From NCBI GenBank assembly GCA_934247225.1, contig CAKQJE010000001.1:1-64000 (forward strand): a stretch of DNA of 64,000 bases. The letters run 5' to 3'. Position 1 is the first letter of the stretch. Every line of letters begins with the position of its first letter. Below are positions 52,350 to 59,944 of the stretch, one piece after another. The notes below the pieces were generated by a model, which ran no database searches, was not told where the DNA came from, and was given only the letters and a program-made list of their open reading frames with translations. A program made the position numbers and the translations under genes. Source of the DNA: an uncultured Clostridia bacterium (GTDB taxonomy: Bacteria > Bacillota > Clostridia > Christensenellales > Borkfalkiaceae).

Positions 52350-53930
52350 ATGGCAACACAAAGAACGCTTTGCGTGATGCTCGATATGTCGAGAGACGGC
52401 GTTATGAAAGCAGAAGAAGTCAAGCGCTACGCAAAGCTTATCAAAAAAGCGGGTTACAATGCTTTGGGTTTATATATAGAGGATATTTACGAAATCGAGG
52501 GCGAGCCTTATTTCGGACATCTTCGCGGAAGATATTCCGTATCCGAGCTTAAAGAAATAAACGATTTCTGCAAAAGTATCGGGGTGACGGCTATTCCGTT
52601 TATTCAGACTCTCGCGCATCTCGAAGGGATTTTCAAATGGGGCGCTTACAGCGACATAAACGATATCGCGAACATTTTGCTTGTCGGGGAAGACAGAACT
52701 TACGAGCTTATCGACAAAATGTTTTCCACGCTCCGCAAGTGCTTCGACACCGATAAGATCAATATCGGTATGGACGAAGCTCCGATGATGGGCAGGGGCA
52801 AATATCTCGATAAACACGGTTATCCCGAAAACGTGCAGAACCTTTTGTACGAACATCTCGTCAAGGTGAGCGAAATCGCGGCGAAATACGGGTTTAATCC
52901 GACTATGTGGTCGGATCTTATAATGCACATGGCGGAAAAGGGAGATAAATGCAAAGTTCCCGAAAACGTCACGCTTTGCTATTGGGATTATTATCACGAT
53001 ACGAAAAAGCATTACGACGGTAATCTTAAAAAACATTTTGCGGTTACGGATAAGGTCGCTTTTGCGGGCGGCGCCTGGGCGTGGACGGGCTTTGCGCCGA
53101 TGAACAGATTTTCGTTTACGACGATGAAGTACGCGATGCAGTGCTGCCGCGAACGCGACGTTAAGGACGTTACGATAACCGTTTGGGGCGACGACGGGCG
53201 CGATTGCTCGTGTTTCGCTGTTCTGCCCGCGCTGTTCTATTGCGCCGAAAAATACCTTTATCAGACGAGCGACGGAAATATAAAGAAGAAATTCGCCGAA
53301 ACGTACGGGGTAAAGTGGGATACTTTCCTTGCGCTCGATCTTCCCAACGAAATCAAGGACAGAGACAAGTGCAACAATCCGAGCCGTTGGGGATTATATA
53401 ACGATCCGTTTTTCGGAAGATTCGATTATCATATCGAAATCGGCGACGGGGAACAATATAAAAGCTACGCTTTAAAACTTAAACACGCGGCGAAAAACGC
53501 GGGCGAATTCGGATATCTTTTCGATAATTTGTCCAACCTTTGCAAGGTTCTGGAACTTAAATACGATCTCGGCGTGAGAACTCGCAAGGCTTATCTCGAT
53601 AAGGACAGAAAAGAACTTACGCGTATCGCCGAAGAGGTTTATCCCGAACTTATAAAGAGACTTAAGAAGTTTATCGCAAGCTTCAAGGCTCAATGGAACA
53701 AGGAAAACAAGCCGTTCGGTTTGGAGCTTCACGAGATGCGTCTCGGCGGACTTTTGTTAAGACTCGAAAGTTGCAGAGAGGTTATTCTCGATTATCTCGG
53801 CGGAAAAATCGATAAAATCGAAGAACTCGAAGCGCCTGTTCTGCCGTTCGTCGAAGGGGTAGGAAAGACTGCGAAGATATGTTGTCAATGTCATATTCAG
53901 ACGGTTACGGTTGCGAATATGAATTTATAA
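52350..53930 (+). CDS. GH20-like beta-N-acetylhexosaminidase family protein
   Basis: A 526-residue cytosolic protein. The ATG at 52350 follows AAAAGGAG. LCVMLDMSRDGVMKAEEVKRYAKLIKKAGYNALGLYIEDIYE starts the barrel. IPFIQTLAHLEGIFKW and INIGMDEAPMMGRGKYLD are the GH20 spots; the Asp-Glu pair of the latter is the expected catalytic pair (polarising Asp, acid/base Glu). MWSDLIMHM and the Trp-rich FAGGAWAWTGF fit the far side of the substrate pocket. A helical C-terminal part (~370-510) follows. It lacks the usual GH20b domain and signal peptide, so it would act on imported amino-sugar glycosides. Exact specificity is unknown. Confidence 0.75.
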   Translation: MATQRTLCVMLDMSRDGVMKAEEVKRYAKLIKKAGYNALGLYIEDIYEIEGEPYFGHLRGRYSVSELKEINDFCKSIGVTAIPFIQTLAHLEGIFKWGAYSDINDIANILLVGEDRTYELIDKMFSTLRKCFDTDKINIGMDEAPMMGRGKYLDKHGYPENVQNLLYEHLVKVSEIAAKYGFNPTMWSDLIMHMAEKGDKCKVPENVTLCYWDYYHDTKKHYDGNLKKHFAVTDKVAFAGGAWAWTGFAPMNRFSFTTMKYAMQCCRERDVKDVTITVWGDDGRDCSCFAVLPALFYCAEKYLYQTSDGNIKKKFAETYGVKWDTFLALDLPNEIKDRDKCNNPSRWGLYNDPFFGRFDYHIEIGDGEQYKSYALKLKHAAKNAGEFGYLFDNLSNLCKVLELKYDLGVRTRKAYLDKDRKELTRIAEEVYPELIKRLKKFIASFKAQWNKENKPFGLELHEMRLGGLLLRLESCREVILDYLGGKIDKIEELEAPVLPFVEGVGKTAKICCQCHIQTVTVANMNL

Positions 53931-53956
53931 TTTAATTTTGACTTAAAAAATTAAAG

Positions 53957-54004
53957 AAAGGTTGCAAATCTATCCGAAAAGACAGAAATGCAACCTTTTT
54001 TTGT
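53957..54004 (+). terminator. Terminator behind the GH20-like gene
   Basis: AAAGGTTGCA (53957-53966) and TGCAACCTTT (53989-53998) pair over 10 bp and are followed by a T-run. The loop is 22 nt. Confidence 0.8.
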
Positions 54005-54026
54005 TTTTGATTTAAGTCGGGGGTAG

Positions 54027-54095
54027 TCCTCTTCCGTCAAATCTTCGCGGAACGCCGCTCGATTTGCCACCTTCTCCAAGGGGAGAAGGCAAGAG
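54027..54095 (+). repeat. Structured intergenic repeat, copy 11
   Basis: Long-type hairpin 1 (CAAATC/GATTTG outside, GCGG-AACG-CCGC inside). Hairpin 2 is CCTTCTCC-AAG-GGGAGAAGG, closing AAGAG. In the remaining ~470 bp to the tRNA I see only short repeats and a GGGCGATT-GAT-AATCGCCC hairpin (54131-54149), no gene. Confidence 0.8.
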
Positions 54096-54220
54096 CGGTT
54101 TGCGACTTATGCGAGCTTTTTCGCGCGGGCGGGCGATTGATAATCGCCCCTACTTTATTGCCGCCGAATTGTTGTCGGATATGCGGAATTTACCGTTTCG
54201 TTAAAAAAAAAGAAAGCCCC

Positions 54221-54257
54221 ATGCGGAATTTGCCGTTTCCCGCAAGCGGGAGACCCT
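54221..54257 (+). repeat. 36-bp GCGGAATTTGCCG repeat next to tRNA-Glu, copy 1
   Basis: ATGCGGAATTTGCCGTTTCC plus CGCAAGCGGGAGACCCT, identical to 54483-54519. A degenerate start of the same unit is at 54181. The 15 bp AGCCCCATGCGGAAT (54215-54229) equal the tRNA-Glu 3' part at 54568-54582. Confidence 0.7.
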
Positions 54258-54482
54258 ATTCAACGACCTGATGCGTTCCGCATCAAAACTAACGTTTTTG
54301 TTTTGCATTCTGCAAAACGGTCGTTTTATGAATAACTGCGGCATAAATTCCTTGCAAGCAAAATTTATGCCTTGTCATTGACGGCAAGATTCGCTTACGC
54401 GAATGCGAACGACGGCAAACTTCGTTTGCCGCGTAGATTCCGCTCAGGAACTATAAAAAAAGACACCTTATGTTATCTGAAT

Positions 54483-54519
54483 ATGCGGAATTTGCCGTTT
54501 CCCGCAAGCGGGAGACCCT
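54483..54519 (+). repeat. 36-bp GCGGAATTTGCCG repeat next to tRNA-Glu, copy 2
   Basis: Identical to 54221-54257, 45 bp beyond the tRNA 3' end. Confidence 0.7.
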
Positions 54520-54530
54520 CGGCAAAAGTA

Positions 54531-54563
54531 AAAGACACCCTAAAAATAAGGTGTCTTTTTTTT
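54531..54563 (-). terminator. tRNA-Glu terminator (bidirectional hairpin)
   Basis: AAAGACACC and GGTGTCTTT pair over 9 bp. On the minus strand the stem directly follows the tRNA and is followed by TTTT after GGTGTC. The plus strand has nine T, so it would also stop rightward transcription. Confidence 0.7.
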
Positions 54564-54638
54564 TGGTAGCCCCATGCGGAATCGAACCGCAGATTCTGCC
54601 GTGAGAGGGCAGCGTCTTAACCGCTTGACCATGAGGCC
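54564..54638 (-). tRNA. tRNA-Glu (anticodon CUC)
   Basis: 75 nt on the minus strand, including encoded CCA. The acceptor arms GGCCTCA and TGGGGCT pair (two G-U pairs), discriminator A. The D arm is GTCAAGCGGTTAAGAC. The anticodon arm is CTGCC-CTCTCAC-GGCAG with CTC in the middle of the loop. The T arm contains GGTTCGATTCC. The prophage-like module begins on its 5' side. Confidence 0.93.
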
Positions 54639-54678
54639 GTTTGCTTTTTAACTGTCTTCTTTCAAAGTTAGCTATGTT

Positions 54679-54707
54679 ATGATAACATATTTTTTTTATT
54701 ATTGCAA
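54679..54707 (-). promoter_or_regulatory. Promoter of tRNA-Glu
   Basis: On the minus strand TTGCAA (54707-54702), 17 bp, TATCAT (54684-54679), about 40 bp before the mature 5' end. Confidence 0.55.
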
Positions 54708-54769
54708 CTGTTTGTTCGCCTTTCCCGAAAAAAACAAAATAATTTTTTAAAAAAACGTTCCCAAACTTC

Positions 54770-54797
54770 TTGATTATTTTTAAATCCCGATTATACT
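54770..54797 (+). promoter_or_regulatory. Candidate promoter of the phage-like module
   Basis: TTGATT (54770-54775), 16 bp, TATACT (54792-54797). It resembles the housekeeping promoters of the host genes here. Confidence 0.5.
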
Positions 54798-54834
54798 GAC
54801 GCCAAAATAAATTGCTTCGGGGGGTGATCGAGAA

Positions 54835-54852
54835 ATGAATAGGGACTGTTAA
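54835..54852 (+). other. Five-codon mini-ORF with strong ribosome site
   Basis: GGGGGGTGATC lies 8-10 nt before ATG, then four codons (Asn-Arg-Asp-Cys) and TAA, 23 bp upstream of the first phage-like gene, which itself lacks a clear ribosome site. It could be a leader peptide for coupling or the rest of a deleted gene. Confidence 0.3.
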
Positions 54853-54875
54853 ATCATTACCTTTATTCAAAAAAT

Positions 54876-55157
54876 ATGGACGAGAAAACAAGACGGAAAA
54901 TAGAAAAAGCGTTGGTTAAACGCGCCATAGGCTACGATACGCAGGAAACGATAGAAGAATTTTCCGAATCCGAGGAGGAACTCAGGCTTACAAAACGTAA
55001 GGTGACGACGAAATCCGTTCCGCCCGATATTTCCGCGGCTAAGCTCCTTTTCGATATGGGCGTCGGGGAGGAGGATATTTCAAACGTTTCCGATGCCGAG
55101 CTGGAAGAAGAAAAAAACAGACTATTAAAATTATTGGAGGAAAACAATAAAAAATGA
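54876..55157 (+). CDS. Small phage protein, possible terminase small-subunit remnant
   Basis: A 93-residue acidic protein. The segment KALVKRAIGYDTQETIEEF, a charged loop, TKRKVTTKSVPPDISAAKLL resembles the C-terminal half of many phage small terminases (ALGY-type helix, then a beta hairpin ending (V)xPDxxA). The N-terminal DNA-binding helix-turn-helix of a full TerS is missing, so it may be a short form or a truncation. The last ~30 residues are an acidic helix. It overlaps the next gene by 4 nt. No Shine-Dalgarno is visible before the ATG. Confidence 0.45.
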   Translation: MDEKTRRKIEKALVKRAIGYDTQETIEEFSESEEELRLTKRKVTTKSVPPDISAAKLLFDMGVGEEDISNVSDAELEEEKNRLLKLLEENNKK

Positions 55158-55336
55158 AAATTACCAAATGTAATTGCGCGATCAAATGCGACGCGGACGG
55201 GTGCGACCGTCTCGCCGAAAAAGAAATCTCTTTTAACGGAGTTTCAGCGGATTTAAGGCTTTGCCCCGCTTGCTACGAAACTCTTTGCCGTGAACTTTCA
55301 AAAACAAAACTCGTAAACGGGAGAGAACGCAGATGA
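55154..55336 (+). CDS. Cys-rich mini-protein, probable zinc ribbon
   Basis: 60 residues with CNCAIKCDADGCD near the start and CPACYETLC near the end, spacing that suits one or two zinc sites. It overlaps both neighbours by 4 nt, so it belongs to the head-gene operon. Function unknown; a regulator or assembly helper is possible. Confidence 0.6.
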   Translation: MKITKCNCAIKCDADGCDRLAEKEISFNGVSADLRLCPACYETLCRELSKTKLVNGRERR

Positions 55337-57201
55337 AAACAGCCGAGAAAATCAAAAAGGCGACGAAAAGCGAAAAGGATAAGTTTTACGAAGAACTGCT
55401 TGCCGACGTTTTCGCGGATTTCCGCAAAAGACAGGAGGAAAGGCGATCGCTCGAACGGCAATGGCAACTCGACCTCGAATATCTGCACGGAAATCAGTAC
55501 TGCGAAATTACGCCGCGCGGCGAAGTGGAAGAGGAAGAAAAGAGTTTTTATTGGCAGAACAGAAGCGTTTTCAATCATATCGCCCCGATAATCGATTCGA
55601 GAGTGGCGAGGCTTACGAGGGTTAAGCCCGGTTTAAGCGTTCGCGCCGCGGGAGCGGAAGAAAGCGACGTTAAAAACGCAAAACTTGCCACCGAACTTTT
55701 AAATTCCGCGTATAACAGGCTCAATCTCGGCGACGTGATTGCAAAAACCACCGGATGGAGCGAGTCGTGCGGAACGGGTTTTTACTTTATAGGTTGGGAT
55801 CCGGACGCGGGAAAATTGCTCGGGAAAGTCGACGGTAAGGACGTTTACGAGGGCGATATTGCCGTGGAATCGGTTTCGCCGTTCGAAATTTATCCCGATT
55901 CGCTTTGCTTCGAAACAATCGAGGACTGCGAAAGCCTTATAAGGGCGAGAGCCGTGAAAGCGGCGGACGTGCAGAGGCTTTACGGCGTTACCGTCGACGG
56001 CGGAGACGTGGACGCTTACGGTTCGCTTGTGGGCGTCGCGCAGAAAACCGTCGTTCACGACAGCGTTCTCGTACTCGAAAAATACGAACGCCCGACTAAG
56101 GATTTCCCGAACGGAAGACTTATCGTCGCGTGCGAGAAATGCATTCTTTACGTCGGCGAATTGCCGTACGTCAACGGCGTGGAAGGCAGAAGAACTTTTC
56201 CTTTCGTGAAACAAAATTCCATAGACAAGGCGGGATGTTTTTTCGGCACGTCTATGGTGGACAGGCTTATCCCCGTTCAGAAAGCTTATAACGCCGTGAA
56301 GAACCGCAAACAGGAATTTTTGAACAGGCTTACGATGGGTGTGGTTGCCGTCGAGGACGGGTCGGTCGATACCGACGAACTTGCCGAAGAAGGGCTTTCG
56401 CCCGGAAAAATAATCGTTTACAGACAAGGCTCGACGCCGCCTTCGCTTATGGGTATGGGCGCGATACCGTCCGATTTGAGCCGCGAAGAAGAAAGGCTTT
56501 TAAACGAATTCATTCTTTTAAGCGGCGTAAGCGAATTTTCGCGTTCGACGGACGTTGCGGCGGGTACTTCGGGCGTTGCGTTGCAGCTCCTTATCGATCA
56601 GGAAGACGCAAGGCTTAATTCCGTGACGGAAAACGTCCGCGACGCGGTTAAGGAATTCGCTAAGCAAATAATAAGGCTTTTCAAGCAATTCGCTTCTTCC
56701 ACAAGATTGCTCAGGACGGCGGGAGAACACGGAAAGGTGGAACTTTACTATTTCAATTCGTCCGACCTCGGTTCGGACGACGTGGTGTTCGACACCGAAA
56801 GCGAACTTGCTTTCACCCCGGCACAGAAAAAGAGCGCGGTTTACGAGCTTTTAAACACCGGACTTTTGTCGGACGAAAGCGGAAAAATTTCCGAAAGGAC
56901 GAAAGCGAAAGTGCTTGAAATTCTCGGATTCGGCTCGATCGACAACACTCTCGATATAGAGAGTCTGCATTTAAACAAAGCCGCGGAAGAGAATCTTTCG
57001 GGATTTAAAGAAAGCGTCGGCGTGGACGATTACGACGACCACAAACTGCATATAGCCGAGCATACGAGATTTTTACTCTCCTCGGAAAGCGAGGCTGTGA
57101 GAAAAGACGAGAAGCGCAAAAAAAACGCGCTCGAACATTTAAGATTACACAAAATTGCCCTTAAAGCGGAAGAAACCGCAGGGGCGGAAACTAATAATTA
57201 A
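55333..57201 (+). CDS. Phage portal protein (P22-like)
   Basis: A 622-residue portal subunit. An N-terminal helical part (~1-55) leads to LEYLHGNQY, VFNHIAPIIDSRVARLTRVKPGLSV and the clip/wing region. KTTGWSESCGTGFYFIGWD, VSPFEIYPDS and TFPFVKQNSIDKAGCFFG, MVDRLIPVQKAYNAVKNRKQEF are the recognisable portal patterns of podovirus P22-type families. A C-terminal part (~560-622) forms a possible barrel helix and ends in charged sequence. It would form the dodecameric DNA channel of the head and dock the terminase. The gene is intact and overlaps the zinc-ribbon gene by 4 nt. Confidence 0.88.
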   Translation: MKTAEKIKKATKSEKDKFYEELLADVFADFRKRQEERRSLERQWQLDLEYLHGNQYCEITPRGEVEEEEKSFYWQNRSVFNHIAPIIDSRVARLTRVKPGLSVRAAGAEESDVKNAKLATELLNSAYNRLNLGDVIAKTTGWSESCGTGFYFIGWDPDAGKLLGKVDGKDVYEGDIAVESVSPFEIYPDSLCFETIEDCESLIRARAVKAADVQRLYGVTVDGGDVDAYGSLVGVAQKTVVHDSVLVLEKYERPTKDFPNGRLIVACEKCILYVGELPYVNGVEGRRTFPFVKQNSIDKAGCFFGTSMVDRLIPVQKAYNAVKNRKQEFLNRLTMGVVAVEDGSVDTDELAEEGLSPGKIIVYRQGSTPPSLMGMGAIPSDLSREEERLLNEFILLSGVSEFSRSTDVAAGTSGVALQLLIDQEDARLNSVTENVRDAVKEFAKQIIRLFKQFASSTRLLRTAGEHGKVELYYFNSSDLGSDDVVFDTESELAFTPAQKKSAVYELLNTGLLSDESGKISERTKAKVLEILGFGSIDNTLDIESLHLNKAAEENLSGFKESVGVDDYDDHKLHIAEHTRFLLSSESEAVRKDEKRKKNALEHLRLHKIALKAEETAGAETNN

Positions 57202-57216
57202 AGGAGAAACGGGAAT

Positions 57217-57972
57217 ATGGAGCGAACGGAAATTAAACAAACCGAAAATGAACAAACGGAAATTGCGGCGCATACCGCGGAGGCGGATTTAAGTAAGGGC
57301 GCGGCGGCAACGGAAGTCTCGTTGGGAAAATTTAAGGACGTAAACTCGCTTCTTAAAGCGTACGAGAACCTTGAATCCGAATTTACCAGACGCAGCAGAA
57401 GACTCAGGGAACTCGAAGGGGAAATGCTTAAACAAAAAGAAGAAATAACGCGGCGCGGCGCTTCTTCTGCAAGCGATAAGCATTTCGAGGGCGGAAATCC
57501 GACGACGGTCGGAATTTCCGAAAACAAAAACAAGGCGGATAACGACGAATTATCCGCCTCAGGCAACGAAAAATCGGTCGGAACAAAGCGTGCGGCGGTG
57601 GGGGAAAACGCCGACTTCGCTTTTGAAACCGACAAAAAATCGACAGGCGATAAGCTCGGAGAAGGTAAAACGCCCGAAAACGAAACGCCAAAAAACGAAA
57701 CGCCGGAAAACGAAAAATTCGCAAGCGATAACAAATCCGCAAGCGAAAGTAAAGCCGCAACCGACGATAAGTCCGCGGAAGATGAAAAAATGGCGGGCGA
57801 TAACGGGACGGCGGATAATACGGAAGAAATCGTTCAGGCGTTTCTTTTAAGCGTTTTAAAAAGCAGACCGAGCTTTTCGCCGACGCTCGGAACGGCGGTT
57901 ACCGCTCCGCCGAGGAGACCGAGGTCGTTCGAAGAAGCGGGAAAAATGATAAAAACCGACCTCGATAATTAA
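57217..57972 (+). CDS. Phage scaffold-like protein
   Basis: 251 residues, very rich in Glu, Lys, Asn and Ala. LGKFKDVNSLLKAYENLESEFTRRSRRLRELEGE (~28-61) is the common start of scaffold proteins located between portal and capsid genes. The middle (~65-205) is low-complexity with degenerate KNETPEN-type and SADDKSA-type repeats. The C-terminal ~45 residues (PTLGTAVTAPPRRPRSFEEAGKMIK) are basic, as expected for a coat-binding helix. AAAGGAG precedes the ATG. It would guide procapsid assembly and then leave. Confidence 0.7.
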   Translation: MERTEIKQTENEQTEIAAHTAEADLSKGAAATEVSLGKFKDVNSLLKAYENLESEFTRRSRRLRELEGEMLKQKEEITRRGASSASDKHFEGGNPTTVGISENKNKADNDELSASGNEKSVGTKRAAVGENADFAFETDKKSTGDKLGEGKTPENETPKNETPENEKFASDNKSASESKAATDDKSAEDEKMAGDNGTADNTEEIVQAFLLSVLKSRPSFSPTLGTAVTAPPRRPRSFEEAGKMIKTDLDN

Positions 57973-58011
57973 ACGATATATAAAAAACAAAAAATCGGAG
58001 GATATATTTTT

Positions 58012-59181
58012 ATGGTAACACTTAGCAGCGCAGACAAAGCGCTTAAAACACTCTATCTCGACGTAGTTGCCGAGCAACTCAATACGGAAATCAATCCTTT
58101 CCTTGCCAAAATCAAGCAGACTACGTCCGACGTTTGGGGTAAAGAAGTAAGAAAACTCGCGCAGTACGGCGTAAACGGCGGTATCGGCGCGGGTACGGAA
58201 GACGGGGATTTGCCCGTATCTGCGGGAAACAATTACGAGCAGCTCGTCTGCACGCTTAAAAACCTTTACGGAACTATCGAAATATCCGATAAGGCGATAA
58301 GAGCTTCCGCATCCGACGCAGGCGCGTTCGTCAACCTTTTAAACGCGGAAATGGAAGGACTCGTCAAGTCTTCCGCGCTCAATATGGGCAGAATGCTTTT
58401 CGGCGACGGTACGGGCGTTATAGCGAAAGTCGCTTCCGTAGACGGAAACAAAGTTACCTGCGACGACGTGAAATCGGTGGTTGTCGGTATGGTAGTCGAT
58501 TTCTACGGCGCGGACGGAACGAAGCTCGGTTTGGGAGCGAGAAGAGTTAAGGATATCGACAAGACTAACAAAATCATCACTATCGACGGCGCGGCTACGA
58601 CTTCCACGGCTCTTCCTGCAAATTCTTTGGTCACCGTTCAGGGTTCGTACAAGCAGGAAATTACGGGTCTTAAAGCGATTTTCGCTTCCACGGGTTCGAT
58701 TTACGGGCTTGAAAGAAGTAAAAACTCCTGGCTTGTTCCTTATATGGCGTCGAGCGTCGGCGATATTTCGGAAACGGCGATTCAGAAAGCTATCGATTAC
58801 GTCGACGAAAACGCGGGCAGCAAGATCAACTTCATCATCTGTTCTTCGGGAGTCAAGAGAGCGTTTATGAAACATCTTTCCACTTACAAGAGAAATCTCG
58901 ACGTGGAAGAGCTTAAAGGCGGTTTCAAAGCTCTTACTTACAACGGTATTCCCATTGTTTCGGACAGATTCTGCCCGAGCGGCACTATGTATCTTCTCAA
59001 CACCGACGACTTCGCTCTTCATCAGCTTTGCGATTGGCAGTGGCTCGAAGGCGACGACGGCAAGGTTATCAAACAGGTTGCGGGCAAGGCGACTTACACC
59101 GCTACGCTCGTTAAATACGCCGAACTTATCTGTTCCCGTCCTTGCGGTCAGGCAATGCTTTCGGGTATCACCGAGGCGTAA
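58012..59181 (+). CDS. Phage major capsid protein (HK97-fold)
   Basis: A 389-residue coat protein. The start LSSADKALKTLYLDVVAEQLNTEINPFLAKIKQ, GNNYEQLVCTLKNLYGTIEISDKAI (E-loop/spine region), AEMEGLVKSSALNMGRMLFGDGTG (spine helix) and FIICSSGVKRAFMKHLSTYKRN, then YNGIPIVSDRFCPSGTMYLL (A/P domain) are typical of HK97-fold capsids from this phage group. No N-terminal delta domain or prohead protease gene is seen, in line with a separate scaffold. CGGAGGA precedes the ATG. A hairpin and short tandem repeats follow. Confidence 0.88.
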   Translation: MVTLSSADKALKTLYLDVVAEQLNTEINPFLAKIKQTTSDVWGKEVRKLAQYGVNGGIGAGTEDGDLPVSAGNNYEQLVCTLKNLYGTIEISDKAIRASASDAGAFVNLLNAEMEGLVKSSALNMGRMLFGDGTGVIAKVASVDGNKVTCDDVKSVVVGMVVDFYGADGTKLGLGARRVKDIDKTNKIITIDGAATTSTALPANSLVTVQGSYKQEITGLKAIFASTGSIYGLERSKNSWLVPYMASSVGDISETAIQKAIDYVDENAGSKINFIICSSGVKRAFMKHLSTYKRNLDVEELKGGFKALTYNGIPIVSDRFCPSGTMYLLNTDDFALHQLCDWQWLEGDDGKVIKQVAGKATYTATLVKYAELICSRPCGQAMLSGITEA

Positions 59182-59224
59182 CGCCGCGTAAAAAACTGCG
59201 GCGAATAAACGGCATAAGTTGCCG

Positions 59225-59237
59225 TATAAGTCGATTA
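59225..59237 (+). repeat. TATAAGTCGATTA 13-mer inside the phage module
   Basis: Exact copy between the capsid and adaptor genes, with the same CG before and A after as the copy behind thrS (16825). Confidence 0.7.
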
Positions 59238-59263
59238 ACGCACGTTTTTTTGATGAAATAAAC

Positions 59264-59348
59264 GGGTGCGCCGCTTGGTAAAACAAACGGGTGTGTTGCC
59301 CGTAAAATAAACGGGTGCGCCGCCCGATAACGTTTTATCGGGCGGCGC
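59264..59348 (+). repeat. Tandem AACGGGTG-CGCCGC units and perfect hairpin
   Basis: Three units of about 24-26 bp (AAACGGGTGCGCCGC, AAACGGGTGTGTTGC, AAACGGGTGCGCCGC) precede GCGCCGCCCGATAA-CGTT-TTATCGGGCGGCGC (59317-59348), a 14-bp perfect stem. It may slow or process the transcript so that capsid mRNA exceeds that of the neck genes. Confidence 0.65.
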
Positions 59349-59377
59349 TGTCTCGTTAAAAACAAGGAGGACGATAA

Positions 59378-59944
59378 ATGACGATAAAAGAGGTTATTAT
59401 CGGCGCTGCCGAAATTCTGGACGAAACCGCCTTATGTTCGGCTCTTGCCGACGAGAATACGACTTTGACCGATGAAAACGCGAAGAAGCAAAACACTCTT
59501 TTAAAATGTTTCAACGACGTGCTTTTCGAGATAGCGACCGAATATTATCCGCTCGTAAAAGAGGAGAGTTTCGACGCGGGAAAAATTTTGTTTTCTTCTT
59601 TTTCAAAAACTCCGCTGAAAATCAGGAGCGTTTTTTCGGGGAAAGAAAACGTAGGGTTTACGCTCGGAACGGATTATATTGTGACCGAAAAGCAAGCGGG
59701 AAAAGTAAACGTGGTATACGAATACGTTCCCGAAGAAAAGGCGGCGAGCGGTTCGTTCGATTACGAAAAAACGCCTTACGGGAAAACGGTGTTCTGCTAC
59801 GGAATCGCAGCCGAATATTGCCTTATAACAGGCAGATTTTCGGAAGCGACGAATTGGGAAAGCAGGTTTAAAAACGCATTGACGGCGGTTGCCGTTCCGA
59901 GAAAAAGAACGAAAAAAATCACGACGAGCAGGGAGTGGAAATGA
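59378..59944 (+). CDS. Phage head-tail adaptor-like protein
   Basis: 188 residues directly behind the capsid gene, where head-tail adaptors (gp4/gp6-like) are encoded. An N-terminal helical part (~1-55: LLKCFNDVLFEIATEYYPLV) is followed by a beta-hairpin region (LKIRSVFSGKENVGFTLGTDYIVTE, NVVYEYVPEE) and C-terminal helices (YGIAAEYCLITGRFSEATNWESRFKNAL). This helix-beta-helix plan is common in adaptors. CAAGGAGGA precedes the ATG. It overlaps the next start by 4 nt. Confidence 0.6.
   Translation: MTIKEVIIGAAEILDETALCSALADENTTLTDENAKKQNTLLKCFNDVLFEIATEYYPLVKEESFDAGKILFSSFSKTPLKIRSVFSGKENVGFTLGTDYIVTEKQAGKVNVVYEYVPEEKAASGSFDYEKTPYGKTVFCYGIAAEYCLITGRFSEATNWESRFKNALTAVAVPRKRTKKITTSREWK

Noticed and set aside
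54564..54638. tRNA-Glu as the integration site of the phage module (simple case)
   Set aside because: The module starts on the 5' side of the tRNA, while tRNA-targeting integrases usually keep the element on the 3' side, and no integrase gene is present. Kept only as a weak scar hypothesis.
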